Shown one piece after another: positions 9,058 to 18,317 of a stretch of 64,000 nt of DNA. A program made the translations under genes and the position numbers. The notes beneath the pieces are model-generated. The model was given only the letters and a program-made list of their open reading frames with translations, was not told the origin of the DNA and searched no databases. The DNA is taken from contig JADJMH010000014.1 of the NCBI GenBank assembly GCA_016709675.1, positions 62,001-126,000 of the forward strand. The letters run 5' to 3'. Numbering within the stretch: position 1 is the stretch's first letter; each line of letters starts with the position of its first letter. This DNA is from Candidatus Accumulibacter proximus (GTDB lineage: Bacteria > Pseudomonadota > Gammaproteobacteria > Burkholderiales > Rhodocyclaceae).

Positions 9058-10257
9058 TCAAGCGGCCACCGGCCTGATCCGACTCGCCGCCAACTTGGCC
9101 CGCTCGCGCGCCTGAGCCACATTCTCGCCGTTGGCCACCGCAACACCCATACGGCGCTTCCTGAACGACTCCGGCTTGCCGAACAGCCGCAGATCGCTGC
9201 GCGGCACGGCCAGCGCTTGGTCAGCGCCTTCGAAGGCGATACCTGCTTCGTCGAGGCCACCGTAGATCACCGCCGAAGCGCCCGGCTCGCGCAGGCCGGT
9301 ATCCACCGGCAGGCCGAGGATGGCACGGGCGTGCAGCTCGAATTCCGAGAAGTGCTGCGAACACAGCGTGACCAGTCCGGTGTCGTGCGGGCGCGGACTG
9401 ACTTCCGAGAACCAGACCTGGTCGCCCCTGATGAACAGCTCGACGCCAAAGATGCCGCGTCCACCGAGACTGCCGGTAACGGCAGCGGCGATGTCGCGCG
9501 ACTTCTCCAGCGCAGCCGGGCTCATCGCCTGCGGCTGCCACGACTCGACGTAATCACCGGCGACCTGAATGTGGCCGATCGGCTCGCAAAAAGTAGTCCG
9601 GACGACGCCGGCAGCATCGCAGGCCCGCACGGTGAGAAGGGTGATTTCGTAGTCAAAGTCAATGACTCCCTCGACGATCACGCGGCCCTGGTTGACGCGC
9701 CCGCCACTCGCCGCGTAATCCCAGGCGGCCTGCAGGTCGTCAGGCCCGCGCAGCAGCGACTGGCCCTTGCCGGAAGACGACATCACCGGCTTGACGATGC
9801 AGGGATAGCCAACGCCACTGTTGATTGCCGCCTGCAGCTCGCGCAGCGAATCAGCAAAGCGATAGGGCGAGGTCGGCAGGCCGAGTTCCTCGGCGGCGAG
9901 GCGACGGATACCTTCGCGGTTCATCGTCAGCCGGGCGGCACGTGCGGTCGGAATGACCTCGGCCAGACCCTCGGCTTCGACTTCGACCAGGGTATCGGTA
10001 GCGATGGCCTCGATTTCGGGCACAATGAGGTGCGGCTTCTCCTCGGCGATCAGCGCGCGCAGCACAGCGCCGTCAGTCATGTCGATCACGTGCGCGCGAT
10101 GCGCGACCTGTTGGCCGGGAGCGTTTGGGTAGCGATCGACGGCGACCACTTCGACGCCGAATCGCTGCAGCGCGATGATCACTTCCTTGCCGAGCTCGCC
10201 GGCGCCCAACAACATCACGCGCAGGGCGCTGGCGGACAAGGGGGTTCCGATCTTCAT
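9058..10257 (-). CDS. purT: Formate-dependent phosphoribosylglycinamide formyltransferase PurT
   Basis: A 399-residue ATP-grasp enzyme that makes N-formyl-GAR from GAR, formate and ATP in purine synthesis. Visible are the N-terminal Rossmann start (LGAGELGKEV), the ATP-grasp segment KPVMSSSGKGQS, and the metal/ATP region GVELFIRGDQVWFSEVSPRPHD. Length is normal. I chose the ATG at 10257 with the good AAAGGAAA site; the frame continues upstream but lacks a start context. No purine riboswitch is visible upstream. Confidence 0.95.
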   Translation of the reverse strand: MKIGTPLSASALRVMLLGAGELGKEVIIALQRFGVEVVAVDRYPNAPGQQVAHRAHVIDMTDGAVLRALIAEEKPHLIVPEIEAIATDTLVEVEAEGLAEVIPTARAARLTMNREGIRRLAAEELGLPTSPYRFADSLRELQAAINSGVGYPCIVKPVMSSSGKGQSLLRGPDDLQAAWDYAASGGRVNQGRVIVEGVIDFDYEITLLTVRACDAAGVVRTTFCEPIGHIQVAGDYVESWQPQAMSPAALEKSRDIAAAVTGSLGGRGIFGVELFIRGDQVWFSEVSPRPHDTGLVTLCSQHFSEFELHARAILGLPVDTGLREPGASAVIYGGLDEAGIAFEGADQALAVPRSDLRLFGKPESFRKRRMGVAVANGENVAQARERAKLAASRIRPVAA

Positions 10258-10415
10258 GGCAATTTCCTTTGATTCCGTGGATCGATGCGGTCGTTGGCAG
10301 CGCCATGCGCCAGACCAGACATGGCTCTGGCGATGGCAGGGCCGATGCCCTGCCAATGAAGTCGCATGGTGATGCGCGAGTGACCCTGCGCACCGCGCCC
10401 GGCTCCTGAGCTGCG

Positions 10416-10979
10416 TCAAACGAAGCTGGCGCTGGCCTCGCTGCCACCATCCTTCCCGCGCTCGCGCTCAAGACAGGCCAGCAACTGCGAACTCGTCGCG
10501 CGTAAGCGGTGCGAGAGCATCACCACGAGTTCCATCAGAATCTTGGCCCCCAGACTGGGCTGTTCGAGAATGATGCTCGCCAGATTTTCTCGAGTCAGCA
10601 CGCCGATCACCGTGACACCGTCGGCAATACAGGTCGCGGAACGTGGATCACCGTCGATCAGCGACATCTCGCCAAGCGTCTTGCCGGCCCCAACAACGGC
10701 GATCAGGCGCGGGGAATCATTGGTCCCCTGTTTGGAGACCTGGATACTGCCTTCGATCACGAACATCATGAAGTCGCCCGTGTCACCCTCCCGGATCACT
10801 TCCTGGCCAACCTGCGCACGGAACACTTGCAGGAAGCGGCACAGCAGTCCGATCTCGACAAGATTCAGGTTCTCGAAGAGAGGCCAGTAGGGGAGCATGG
10901 CGTGTAGCCGTGACGCGAACGGCGTCGCGTCGCCGAGGTACTCGAGTTGCGCCAGGCGCCGGTCGCCGGAAAGTTCCAC
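10416..10979 (-). CDS. Cyclic-nucleotide-binding domain protein without HTH
   Basis: A 187-residue protein with one cNMP-binding beta-barrel (about residues 30-150), seen from VIREGDTGDFMMFVIEGSI and the phosphate-cassette-like GEMSLIDGDPRSATC. It lacks the C-terminal winged helix of CRP/FNR regulators, so it probably does not bind DNA itself; the C-terminal helix may mediate dimerisation or partner binding. It is upstream of purT on the same strand but separated by about 160 bases. The ligand is unknown. Confidence 0.8.
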   Translation of the reverse strand: MELSGDRRLAQLEYLGDATPFASRLHAMLPYWPLFENLNLVEIGLLCRFLQVFRAQVGQEVIREGDTGDFMMFVIEGSIQVSKQGTNDSPRLIAVVGAGKTLGEMSLIDGDPRSATCIADGVTVIGVLTRENLASIILEQPSLGAKILMELVVMLSHRLRATSSQLLACLERERGKDGGSEASASFV

Positions 10980-11104
10980 TTCGCGTCCCTTCCTACTGAA
11001 AACACCCGAGGAGCCGCCACCACCCTTGCTTCCGTTGGCGCCGAAACGCTGCTGGAACAGCCACAGGCCCCAGCTTGCAACTGGGACCTGGCGCTTGACC
11101 CGTT

Positions 11105-11151
11105 GACTCCCCGACCTGGGCTCGAACCAGGAACCTGCGGATTAACGGTCG
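11105..11151 (-). repeat. Decayed 3' fragment of tRNA-Asn (att-like site 1)
   Basis: About 47 bases match the 3' half of the intact tRNA-Asn at 59965-60040 with a few differences (for example GAACCTGCGG for GGACCTACGG). The match ends at the anticodon stem, the usual crossover region for tRNA-targeting integrases. Same orientation as the intact gene. It cannot fold into a full tRNA. Confidence 0.75.
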
Positions 11152-11280
11152 AACCCATAGGGCGTTGCATTGTAACAAAGCTGAAGATTCCTCACGCATC
11201 TTTCACTTCGTAGTCGCCCGACCGGTTCGCACCGAGGCCATCCCGAACCCCTGGCCTCCGCATTTCGCTTTCCTGGATGG
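11152..11280. repeat. Element left-end repeat, copy 1
   Basis: Sequence to the right of the tRNA-Asn fragment, including AAAGCTGAAGATTC and the GACCGGTTCGCACCGAG block, matches 21114-21245 next to the second tRNA-Asn fragment. The left flanks of the two sites differ, as expected if this is one end of a related element. Confidence 0.65.
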
Positions 11281-11422
11281 CAACGTGATCGAGACGCCGC
11301 CACCGTGATCCCGGTTCGCCATCGTCTCGGCGCCTGCCGGCTCAAACAAATTGCGACGGGCCAGCAGCGCAGCTCGTTTCCACCCTTGGAGAGCGCATTC
11401 GCGAAGCCGGCGGTCGGCGACA

Positions 11423-12757
11423 TCAGCGATTGGCAAGCGGCAGATAGGCACGCACGGGCTCGCCGGTGTAACGCTGACGCGGCCGTGCGATGTGCTGGTC
11501 GGAGGCTTCGATCATCTCCTTCCACTGGGCAATCCAGCCGATCGAGCGGCCAAGCGCGAATAGCGACGGGAACATGGCGGTCGGGAAGCCGATCGCGCGC
11601 AGCATGATTCCCGAGTAGAAGTCCACGTTCGGAAAAAGCTTGCGCTCGATGAAGTACTCGTCATCGAGGGCGATCCGTTCGAGCTCGAGCGCCAGTGCGA
11701 ACAAGGGCTCGTCCTCCTTGCCCAGTTCGGCCAGGACCTCGTGGCAGGATTCGCGCAGTACTGCCGCCCGCGGATCGTAGTTCTTGTAGACCCGGTGGCC
11801 GAATCCGGTCAACCGGAAGGGGTCGTTGCGGTCCTTGGCGCGGTTGATGTAGAGGGGGATGCGGTCCTTGCTGCCGATCTCCTCGAGCATGTTCACCACC
11901 GCCTCGTTCGCTCCGCCGTGGTCCGGCCCCCACAACGCCGTGATGCCGGCGGCGACGCAGGCATAGGGATTGGCGTGGCTCGATCCGGCGATGCGCACCG
12001 TCGCCGTGGAAGCGTTCTGTTCGTGATCGGCATGCAGAACGAGGAAACGGTTGATGGCTCGCGCCAGGACCGGGCTGACCACGTACTCCTCGGCGGGAAC
12101 GCCGAACGACATGCGCAGGAAGTTCTCGGCGTAGCCGAGATCGTTGCGCGGATAGAGGAACGGGCGTCCGAGCGAGTACTTGAAAGCCATGGCGCAGATA
12201 GTCGGCATCTTGGCGATCAGACGATGCGTCGCGACCATCCGCGCTTCCGGGTCGGTAATGTCGATGCGGTCGTGATAGAAGGCGCTCAGCGCTCCGACCG
12301 TGCCGACCATCACCGCCATCGGGTGGGCATCCCGGCGGAAGCCCTCGAAGAAGCGCTTGAACTGCTCATGAACCATGCTGTGGTGCACGATCAGATCCTT
12401 GAAGCCGGCCAGTTCCGCGACCGACGGCAGCTTGCTGTAGAGCAGGAGATAGCAGATCTCCAGGAAATCGGCGTGCGCCGCGAGATCCTCGATCGGGTAA
12501 CCGCGGTGCAGCAGGATGCCTGCCTCGCCATCGATGTACGTGATCGCCGAGTCGCAGCTGGCGGTCGACATGAAACCCGGGTCGTAAGTCAGATAGCCCG
12601 TCTCGGCATAGAGGCGCCGGACGTCGATCAGCTTCGGACCATGGGTGCCGCCGAGGACGGGCAGCTCGTACTGCTTCCCGTCGGCGTGGAAGACGATGCT
12701 CACCTTCTCGCCTTCTACCGGCGGCGTGACTTTCAGATCGGGAAGTTCGCGTTGCAT
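11423..12757 (-). CDS. gltA: Type II citrate synthase
   Basis: A 444-residue hexameric-type citrate synthase that condenses acetyl-CoA and oxaloacetate at entry to the TCA cycle. The active-site His region HADHEQNAST, GPDHGGANEAV, the GFGHRVYKNYDPRA segment and the C-terminal YTGEP are all present. I chose the ATG at 12757, which has AAGGAG upstream; the longer start at 12793 has none. It stands alone, without the sdh genes often beside it in betaproteobacteria, and lies between two tRNA-Asn fragments, so it may be carried by an old island. Confidence 0.93.
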   Translation of the reverse strand: MQRELPDLKVTPPVEGEKVSIVFHADGKQYELPVLGGTHGPKLIDVRRLYAETGYLTYDPGFMSTASCDSAITYIDGEAGILLHRGYPIEDLAAHADFLEICYLLLYSKLPSVAELAGFKDLIVHHSMVHEQFKRFFEGFRRDAHPMAVMVGTVGALSAFYHDRIDITDPEARMVATHRLIAKMPTICAMAFKYSLGRPFLYPRNDLGYAENFLRMSFGVPAEEYVVSPVLARAINRFLVLHADHEQNASTATVRIAGSSHANPYACVAAGITALWGPDHGGANEAVVNMLEEIGSKDRIPLYINRAKDRNDPFRLTGFGHRVYKNYDPRAAVLRESCHEVLAELGKEDEPLFALALELERIALDDEYFIERKLFPNVDFYSGIMLRAIGFPTAMFPSLFALGRSIGWIAQWKEMIEASDQHIARPRQRYTGEPVRAYLPLANR

Positions 12758-13066
12758 GTCCAGGTCTCCTTGCTGCACGCAGCTAATGGTCACTCGCTGG
12801 TGCGGCGCCCGCCTGCAGAATCGACCCTGTGGTCCGGCGTCCGCCCCCGCATGTCTTGGTCCTCTCGCGAATCGCTCTGGGGATGGCCGATCCGGTGGCT
12901 CCCTGGCCAGTATAGGCAGCCGCGGCGACCGGCGTCAATGCCGCCAGCGATGGCCAGCGAGCGCCAGGGTGCATCGAGTGCAACCCACGGCCGCTTCGCG
13001 AGACCCCGGCCACCCCTTCCCGCAGAAAGGATCGTTGGCTATAACTTCTTTGGAAAGGAAGACGAG
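12758..13066. other. Intergenic region between gltA and a toxin-antitoxin relic
   Basis: About 300 bases between divergent genes. I see no gene. Positions 13050-13066 hold an AAAGGAAGACGAG ribosome-binding site for the relic that follows. Confidence 0.4.
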
Positions 13067-13500
13067 ATGCCCAGAACACGCATTCAGGCGGCGCGCAAGG
13101 CCGAACCCGTGGCCGTCCTGAGCAAGACGGTGACGCGGCTGGGTCTGGCGCATCATCGAGGCGCAGCAAGTGGCGGCGACGATGAAGATCGTCGATGACG
13201 CTGCCGAGCAGGAAGTCCTTGAGTCCCTGCTCGAAGCCAGCAAACCGGCCGCGCCGGAAGTAGCCGCCCAACTCCACTACCTGCTGGCGACCCCGTTTCG
13301 CTGTCCGCCCACCGCGCACGGATCCCGCTTCCGCTCCGTCGCCGATCCAAGTGTCTTCTGCGGTGCCGCAGCGGTCCGCACCGCCTGCGCTGAGGTCATC
13401 TGGCGGCGGGATCACGAGCTGATCGCCCTGGCGATGCCCTGCCCGGTGACGACGACCTCGCCGCTGCCGGCGTGCCAGAGCGCCGGTGCCCGAATCACTG
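13067..13500 (+). pseudogene. Relic of an Xre/MbcA-type antitoxin plus RES-domain toxin module
   Basis: A good ribosome-binding site precedes ATG 13067, whose product starts like an antitoxin N-terminus (MPRTRIQAARKAEPVAVLSK) but is cut short after about 25 residues. In another frame from about 13146 the sequence encodes WRIIEAQQVAATMKIVDD and then GSRFRSVADPSVFCGA and AVRTACAE, which carry RES-toxin signature positions. The toxin C-terminus is missing. The simplest reading is an internal deletion fusing the antitoxin start to the toxin start, plus a 3' truncation. RES toxins degrade NAD; this copy is presumably dead. Confidence 0.6.
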
Positions 13501-13593
13501 CCGGCAGAACGGCGCAAGATCGGACAAATCCAATCGTCGGAGCCGGGTGCCGCACCCGTAGCAAGAGGAGACGGGAGGCGGCCGCCGCCTTAA

Positions 13594-13660
13594 TGGCAAC
13601 AGCCGGCTGCACGTTCACGCACCACCGGGATTGTTGGTGTCGGCCCGGTTTCTACCGATT
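13594..13660 (+). repeat. Short interspersed repeat R2, copy 1
   Basis: ATGGCAACAGCCGGCTGC and the following ACGTTCACGCACCACCGGGA block match 27543-27600 with scattered differences. It lies in a non-coding stretch here and there. No function is apparent. Confidence 0.55.
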
Positions 13661-13779
13661 GCAGCCGTGACCAACGACACAGGACAAGTGGAAGGGCGAC
13701 GGCCGGTGATCTGAAACCGGCAGAGGATGACCCGCGCACACGACAGTGATGCGCGCGGCTCTTGGTGGGCCCGTGATGA

Positions 13780-14394
13780 TTACGGCAGCAGGAGGGTGAT
13801 CGACTTGTGATAGGCCCGATAGTGGAGGTAGTTATAGCCGTTGATCGTGCGATCCCAAACGTGCAGGTAGAAGGTGTGGGCGCAACGACGCGAAGTCGGG
13901 TCGCCGGCAACCGTAGCTGCCCAAGGAGCGGCGGGCACGACGACGCCGTTCAGCCCAACCCATTGCTTGGCCGGATTCGGGGTGTAGCTGTCGGAGGCGA
14001 CCGTGGCAGACTTGTTGTCACCCCACAGCGCCACCAGGCTCCAGTCACGCAGATGACCCTCGGCGTCCCGGGCCGTGATCCGGAAGCTGAACTGGTCGCT
14101 GTTTTCCGTCACTATCCCGCAGGTATTGACCGGGGTTTGCCCATTGACCGCATGGTGATGGATGATCTGGTCGATACTTGCCAGCGGCCACGAATTGTCG
14201 ATGCGGACCACTTTCGATTGCTGGCTCAACAGGGCAGCGGCTGACTTGCTGCTGAACAGCTTGATGGTGATCGTGTGCAGACCGTTGGTCAGACCTTCGG
14301 TAGGTAGCAAGCTGCCGAGCCAGTGGTTGTACCAGAGGGCATTGGGCAGCCTTACCGGATAGTATCCCAGCGAGGGAACGGTCGTTGTGGCCAC
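13780..14394 (-). CDS. C-terminal continuation of the beta-propeller gene after an in-frame amber codon
   Basis: This 204-residue frame is in phase with 14404-15825 and is separated from it only by a TAG codon (14404-14406) and three sense codons. Its nominal start is a GTG without a ribosome-binding site. The sequence is rich in beta-strand patterns (HTFYLHVWDRTINGY). It is best read as the missing C-terminal domain of the upstream gene, made only by readthrough or not at all. I do not recognise a family. Confidence 0.55.
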   Translation of the reverse strand: MATTTVPSLGYYPVRLPNALWYNHWLGSLLPTEGLTNGLHTITIKLFSSKSAAALLSQQSKVVRIDNSWPLASIDQIIHHHAVNGQTPVNTCGIVTENSDQFSFRITARDAEGHLRDWSLVALWGDNKSATVASDSYTPNPAKQWVGLNGVVVPAAPWAATVAGDPTSRRCAHTFYLHVWDRTINGYNYLHYRAYHKSITLLLP

Positions 14395-14403
14395 GAACTT
14401 GCC

Positions 14404-15825
14404 CTAAGTCGTATTCCACTGATAGTCGGTAAACGCTTGCGCTTGCAGCACACCGTCAACTTCGATCCGGTAATACCTGCCGTTGTCAGCGTAGGCTCGG
14501 GGATGGTTGATCATCAGCGGCAAGGTGCCGCCAAATGGCGCGTCCTTGACCTGGAAGAAATAACCTGCATCGGAGGTCGTGTCTGCGTAACCATCGGCCG
14601 TAATGCGATCGACAGGCACGTGCCCGACGCCGAGGAAGATCGGCCCCACCGGAGAATACACGGACTCGTCGAGTTGAAGCTCGCTGAGGACCGAATCGCT
14701 GCAGGCGATCAGTTGGTAGGGATTGGCAATCGCCACCGACGACGGGCGGGCGGCAACCGTGGCCAGCAGTCGGAGGTCTGGATTCGACCCAGCCAGGGCA
14801 AGCCGGCTGATCCTGTTCGCAGGGTCACGCTCCGTGATCAGCAAACCGCTTTCACCGGCATCGGTCCAGGTGAGGAAGAAAGGATTGACCAGCCCGGTCT
14901 TCACCGTTTCGCGGACGCCGCCGGCAAGATTGATTCGTACCAGGCGACCTCCGGCAGGGGCCTGCTCGGTGATGTACGCCTGTTGGCGATTGTTGGTCAG
15001 CACCAAGCCAATCGCGTTGGTCAGGCCAGCCGCGACCACCGTCTGGGTGCCGCTGTTCAGATCGATACGCAACAGGCGACCTGCTGGCGCATATTCAACC
15101 GTGTACGCCACGCCTTGGTCTTCGTCGAGCCAAATCTGGTGTGGCGCCGTCATGCCGCTGCTAATGACCGTGGCAGAAGCGCGCGAGGCCGCCGTAAGCT
15201 TGACCTTTAGCAGATTACCGGTACGCTCGGTGACGTAGGCGTGAAGGCCATCAGCGGTCAGTGCGATGTCTTCGGGCTGTTGATAGCCGGTACCGAGCAC
15301 CTTGTAGGGATTGTTGAGCTTGTAGGTCGTCCACTTGACCCGGATGTTGTAGCCATACTCGATGACCTCAACCTTGGCGTAATTCCCCTGATTGGTGCGA
15401 ACGGCAAAGACGGCACCGGCCGTCAGCAGGTTGCTGCTGTTGTTGCTGCCCTCGATCGAATCGGATGAATAGCTCAGGGAAGCCAGTTGTGCGTAGGTCA
15501 GGGTCGTGGAACTGATGTGGCCCAGGTAAGCAAGCTGGGCACTGTTGCGTGGCGTCATCCGGCGCACGACGCTGGTCTCCTGTTCCCACCAGACATCGCC
15601 GGCAGAGCCGGTCCCACCTTGAGTTCCTGTTTCAAAATCAATGATGAAAGTCCCCTTCCAGGTGGTGTCGGCACTTGATGCCAGCACGCTTGCACCCTTC
15701 GGGGTCAGGTCGAACGAGGAGACCTTGCCACTGAATTCAACGAAGAGAAGGCGGTTCCTCAGCTCATCGATACGACTGCCTATGGCGCCGCCGAGACCGG
15801 TCACGAGCGTTCTTGGAGTAACCAT
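14404..15825 (-). CDS. Beta-propeller (NHL/YncE-like) repeat protein, interrupted by amber codon
   Basis: Starts at ATG 15825 behind AAAGGA and runs 473 residues to a TAG. The central part has repeated propeller-blade patterns such as PEDIALTADGLHAYVTERTG, PHQIWLDEDQGVAYTVE, AIGLVLTNNRQQAYITE and PFFLTWTDAGESGLLITE, at about 45-residue spacing. There is no signal peptide. The reading frame continues in phase past the stop to 13780 (682 codons before the natural stop in all), so the original product was probably longer. The binding partner or enzymatic role is unknown. Confidence 0.7.
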   Translation of the reverse strand: MVTPRTLVTGLGGAIGSRIDELRNRLLFVEFSGKVSSFDLTPKGASVLASSADTTWKGTFIIDFETGTQGGTGSAGDVWWEQETSVVRRMTPRNSAQLAYLGHISSTTLTYAQLASLSYSSDSIEGSNNSSNLLTAGAVFAVRTNQGNYAKVEVIEYGYNIRVKWTTYKLNNPYKVLGTGYQQPEDIALTADGLHAYVTERTGNLLKVKLTAASRASATVISSGMTAPHQIWLDEDQGVAYTVEYAPAGRLLRIDLNSGTQTVVAAGLTNAIGLVLTNNRQQAYITEQAPAGGRLVRINLAGGVRETVKTGLVNPFFLTWTDAGESGLLITERDPANRISRLALAGSNPDLRLLATVAARPSSVAIANPYQLIACSDSVLSELQLDESVYSPVGPIFLGVGHVPVDRITADGYADTTSDAGYFFQVKDAPFGGTLPLMINHPRAYADNGRYYRIEVDGVLQAQAFTDYQWNTT

Positions 15826-16136
15826 GTCGAGATCCTTTCTGTGATCAAGAGCATCGATTGGCGGGCATCGGCTGACACCCGAATACGCAGGCCTTCCTCG
15901 CAAGACCGGGCATTTCCAGAGCCAGGCCGAGCCTGCGCCGCAATGGAACCGATCAGGTTCCGGAACAAGCTTACACCTTGCCGCGATCGGAGAAGGATGG
16001 AATAGAAAGCTTCTATCTCGAATTCAGGGGTGTCGAGCATAGGTCTGGAGCGTCCGCTGCGGTATTGCGCGCGCCCGGCCTTAGCGCTGGAGCGTTGGCG
16101 TGAAATCGACGCCGAACAGCTGGTCCATGAATCAGA

Positions 16137-17489
16137 ATGACCAGCTCAGAGACTCCAGGCCGCACACGCTGGTACACGCTGGTTCATCGCCACTCCAAAC
16201 AGGTCACGAGCATCCTCGCACCGAGGGGCCTTGGCGTCGGTGGTAAAGATGCCGCACAGGTGACCTATACTGTCGCCGGAATTTCCAACGAATTGCCTCC
16301 GGCGTCAGAAGCGCGTTGTCAGCTGACACTGACTGGCTCCACCAACAGGAGACACGACATCCGTCAAGCTCATTTCATTGTCACGGCGGCCGCTCGCTGC
16401 GCAGGCGCAATCTTCGCGACCATAGCGATGTTCGCGATGGTGCCTGCTGCTGCCCGGGCGGCGGAGGGAAAGCCCCTCGGGCATGCGCCCCTATGCGAGG
16501 CGTCGGCGGCGCTGATCGTCGATTGCCCACGCTCAAGCGGTAGCTGTCTGCTAGTCGGCGACAATGAGAGGAAAGACTCACTCTTCTGGTTCAGGCTTGA
16601 TGGCAAGCCCTTCGAAGACGCGAAACAGCAGCAGCTACAGTTCAAGGGCGGCAAGATCGATGATATCGAGGCACTTGCGAGATTGCGGAACGGACGAATC
16701 ATCGCCTTTGGCTCCTATAGCCGAACCACGAAATGCGAGGACAGGCCGGACAGAAGAAGATTTGGCGTCATCGACCAGCCGGCCAAAGAATCCGCAGCGC
16801 TTTGGGTGAGCAAGCCAACGCCCATCGACTGCGATGCTCTATTCGGGAAGAATCGCCCCAGGCGATCGGTGATTGAAGCTGCCTGTTCGGCCATTGAGGG
16901 GGCCGGGAGAGCGGCCGACAACGCCGCGAACGACGAAACGAAGTGCAATCAAGCGCATGCATATAATGCCGAGGGAGCGGTGAACGTCTCCAGGACAGAA
17001 GTGCCCGACATCTGGATCGGACTGCGTGCACCGTTGCTGCCGAAGCACCCCAACGACGACGAGCGACGCAATCTGGCAATGTTGTTGCACCTCAAGAGTC
17101 TCGACCGATATGCGTTCGACCGCGTGGCTTTACTCGATCTCGGGGGCCGTGGGGTCCGCGAACTTGCCTACACCGATGATGGCGTCGTTTGGGTCATCGC
17201 GGGCCTCCCTCAGGATCTCGGGAAGAAGAAAGCCAAGGAGACACTGCGGGATGGAAAAGGGCCGTTCCGGCTGATGCGCTTCCGGGCTGAAGAACTGAAC
17301 GCGAACAAGATCATCCTGCCAGAAGAACACCAGACCGAGGATCTGCCACACTCGTCGGAAGGGCTTGCGGTCTTCGGCGACAGGATTTTCGTCCTTATGG
17401 ATGGAGATAAGCCGTCAAAAGGGGACGAGCGGTGTAAGACACCTGCCCACTACCTTATCGTGCCAAGGTCGCCTACCGCCCAGCGATAG
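16137..17489 (+). CDS. DUF3616-like secreted protein
   Basis: The frame is open from 16137, but a signal-peptide-like segment (AIFATIAMFAMVPAAARAAEG) begins only about 90 codons in, so the true start is probably near the ATG at 16428 or a little upstream. The mature part shows DUF3616 patterns: WIGLRAPLL, LLDLGGRGVRELAYTDDGVVWVIAGLPQD and SSEGLAVFGDRIFVLMDGD. Such proteins look like periplasmic beta-propellers of unknown function. Nothing nearby indicates a partner; a degenerate region follows. Confidence 0.65.
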   Translation: MTSSETPGRTRWYTLVHRHSKQVTSILAPRGLGVGGKDAAQVTYTVAGISNELPPASEARCQLTLTGSTNRRHDIRQAHFIVTAAARCAGAIFATIAMFAMVPAAARAAEGKPLGHAPLCEASAALIVDCPRSSGSCLLVGDNERKDSLFWFRLDGKPFEDAKQQQLQFKGGKIDDIEALARLRNGRIIAFGSYSRTTKCEDRPDRRRFGVIDQPAKESAALWVSKPTPIDCDALFGKNRPRRSVIEAACSAIEGAGRAADNAANDETKCNQAHAYNAEGAVNVSRTEVPDIWIGLRAPLLPKHPNDDERRNLAMLLHLKSLDRYAFDRVALLDLGGRGVRELAYTDDGVVWVIAGLPQDLGKKKAKETLRDGKGPFRLMRFRAEELNANKIILPEEHQTEDLPHSSEGLAVFGDRIFVLMDGDKPSKGDERCKTPAHYLIVPRSPTAQR

Positions 17490-17631
17490 ACGGTTTGGAC
17501 GAACTGCCCGCGGAGTTGGGGATCCGGGGCCCGGCCGGTTGCCGCCAGCTTGGGGTGAGGCCGCGCCTTGTCGTACAGATCGCCGACCAATCAGGCCTGG
17601 TTACAGCCTTGCTGCCGGAAAAGCGACTGAG

Positions 17632-17890
17632 GTGAGCACATGGGAACGTCGCCTGCACAAACTCGAAGAAGTGTTGCTGCCGAAGCCCCAACAACCCCTT
17701 TGCATGCTGAGTGAGCCAACGAGCGATTCACCGGCCGAGCAATGGTTGGAGTACCGGCGGCAAGTTGAGGCAGCAAAAAGCTCGTGGAGATTTCGTCATC
17801 GTGGTGGCGCCCATGAAGCCAGCCGTCCGAAAAGCGGAGAGCCTGGTGATCGGTACCGAGATCCCGACGGCCTACTGCACTCTCCAGACA
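17632..17890 (+). pseudogene. Frameshifted short hypothetical gene
   Basis: A GTG at 17632 behind GACTGAG opens STWERRLHKLEEVLLPKP, continuing to about 17780 (RRQVEAAKSS). The adjacent frame then gives ARGDFVIVVAPMKPAVRKAE and LVIGTEIPTAYC, which looks like the natural continuation. A single-base frameshift near 17780 explains this. I do not recognise the family, and the gene is probably inactive. Confidence 0.45.
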
Positions 17891-18051
17891 CTGGCCGGCG
17901 ATCGGCGCCGGTGATCTGGCCTGCCCGATGGCGAAGCCCACTTCGAGACGATGGCCGGACCTCGCCGGGTTCCCATCACCTGCCACTTGCCCCGAGCCTG
18001 ACCGGCGATCGGTACCGGCTTTTCATCACCCGCGGCTTGCCCGAGCCTGCC

Positions 18052-18225
18052 TTACGTCGCGGTGTGGTGACCTTGCCGCACGGCTATGGTGTCAGCTTCC
18101 AGAATAGCAAGCCAATCGGCCCTCCCGTCAATCGCTTGACGTCGATCGGCCATTGCGAACCGTTTTCAAGAACACCGTTTCACAAGTACGTCCCGGCAGC
18201 GATTTACAGGCCAGACGCAATCTGA
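18052..18225 (+). pseudogene. C-terminal remnant of a molybdopterin oxidoreductase
   Basis: The last 57 codons of this frame read GVVTLPHGYG, NRLTSIGHCEPFSRTP and HKYVPAAI. This resembles the C-terminal molybdopterin-dinucleotide-binding domain of DMSO-reductase-family enzymes, which often ends with a similar LTS..HCDP..TP.HK pattern. Nothing upstream in any frame continues the homology, so it is a small fragment left by deletion. The identification rests on pattern memory. Confidence 0.45.
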
Positions 18226-18317
18226 TGAACAGGAACGGGCGATCCGCTGTCCGTGAGAAGCAGTGCCGGATGGCTGAATCACTCAAATACCTGCCGTTGA
18301 ACCTCTGGTGACCCGAC

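Noticed and set aside
11741..13198. Long plus-strand open frame of 485 codons
   Set aside because: It is antisense to gltA and owes its length to GC-rich codon structure; only its last part (the antitoxin-like start at 13067) is meaningful.
13780..15825. Stop-codon reassignment (pyrrolysine or amber suppression)
   Set aside because: TAG serves as a normal stop for hsdR and other genes here and no suppressor tRNA is visible; two isolated amber codons in accessory genes are better explained by mutation.
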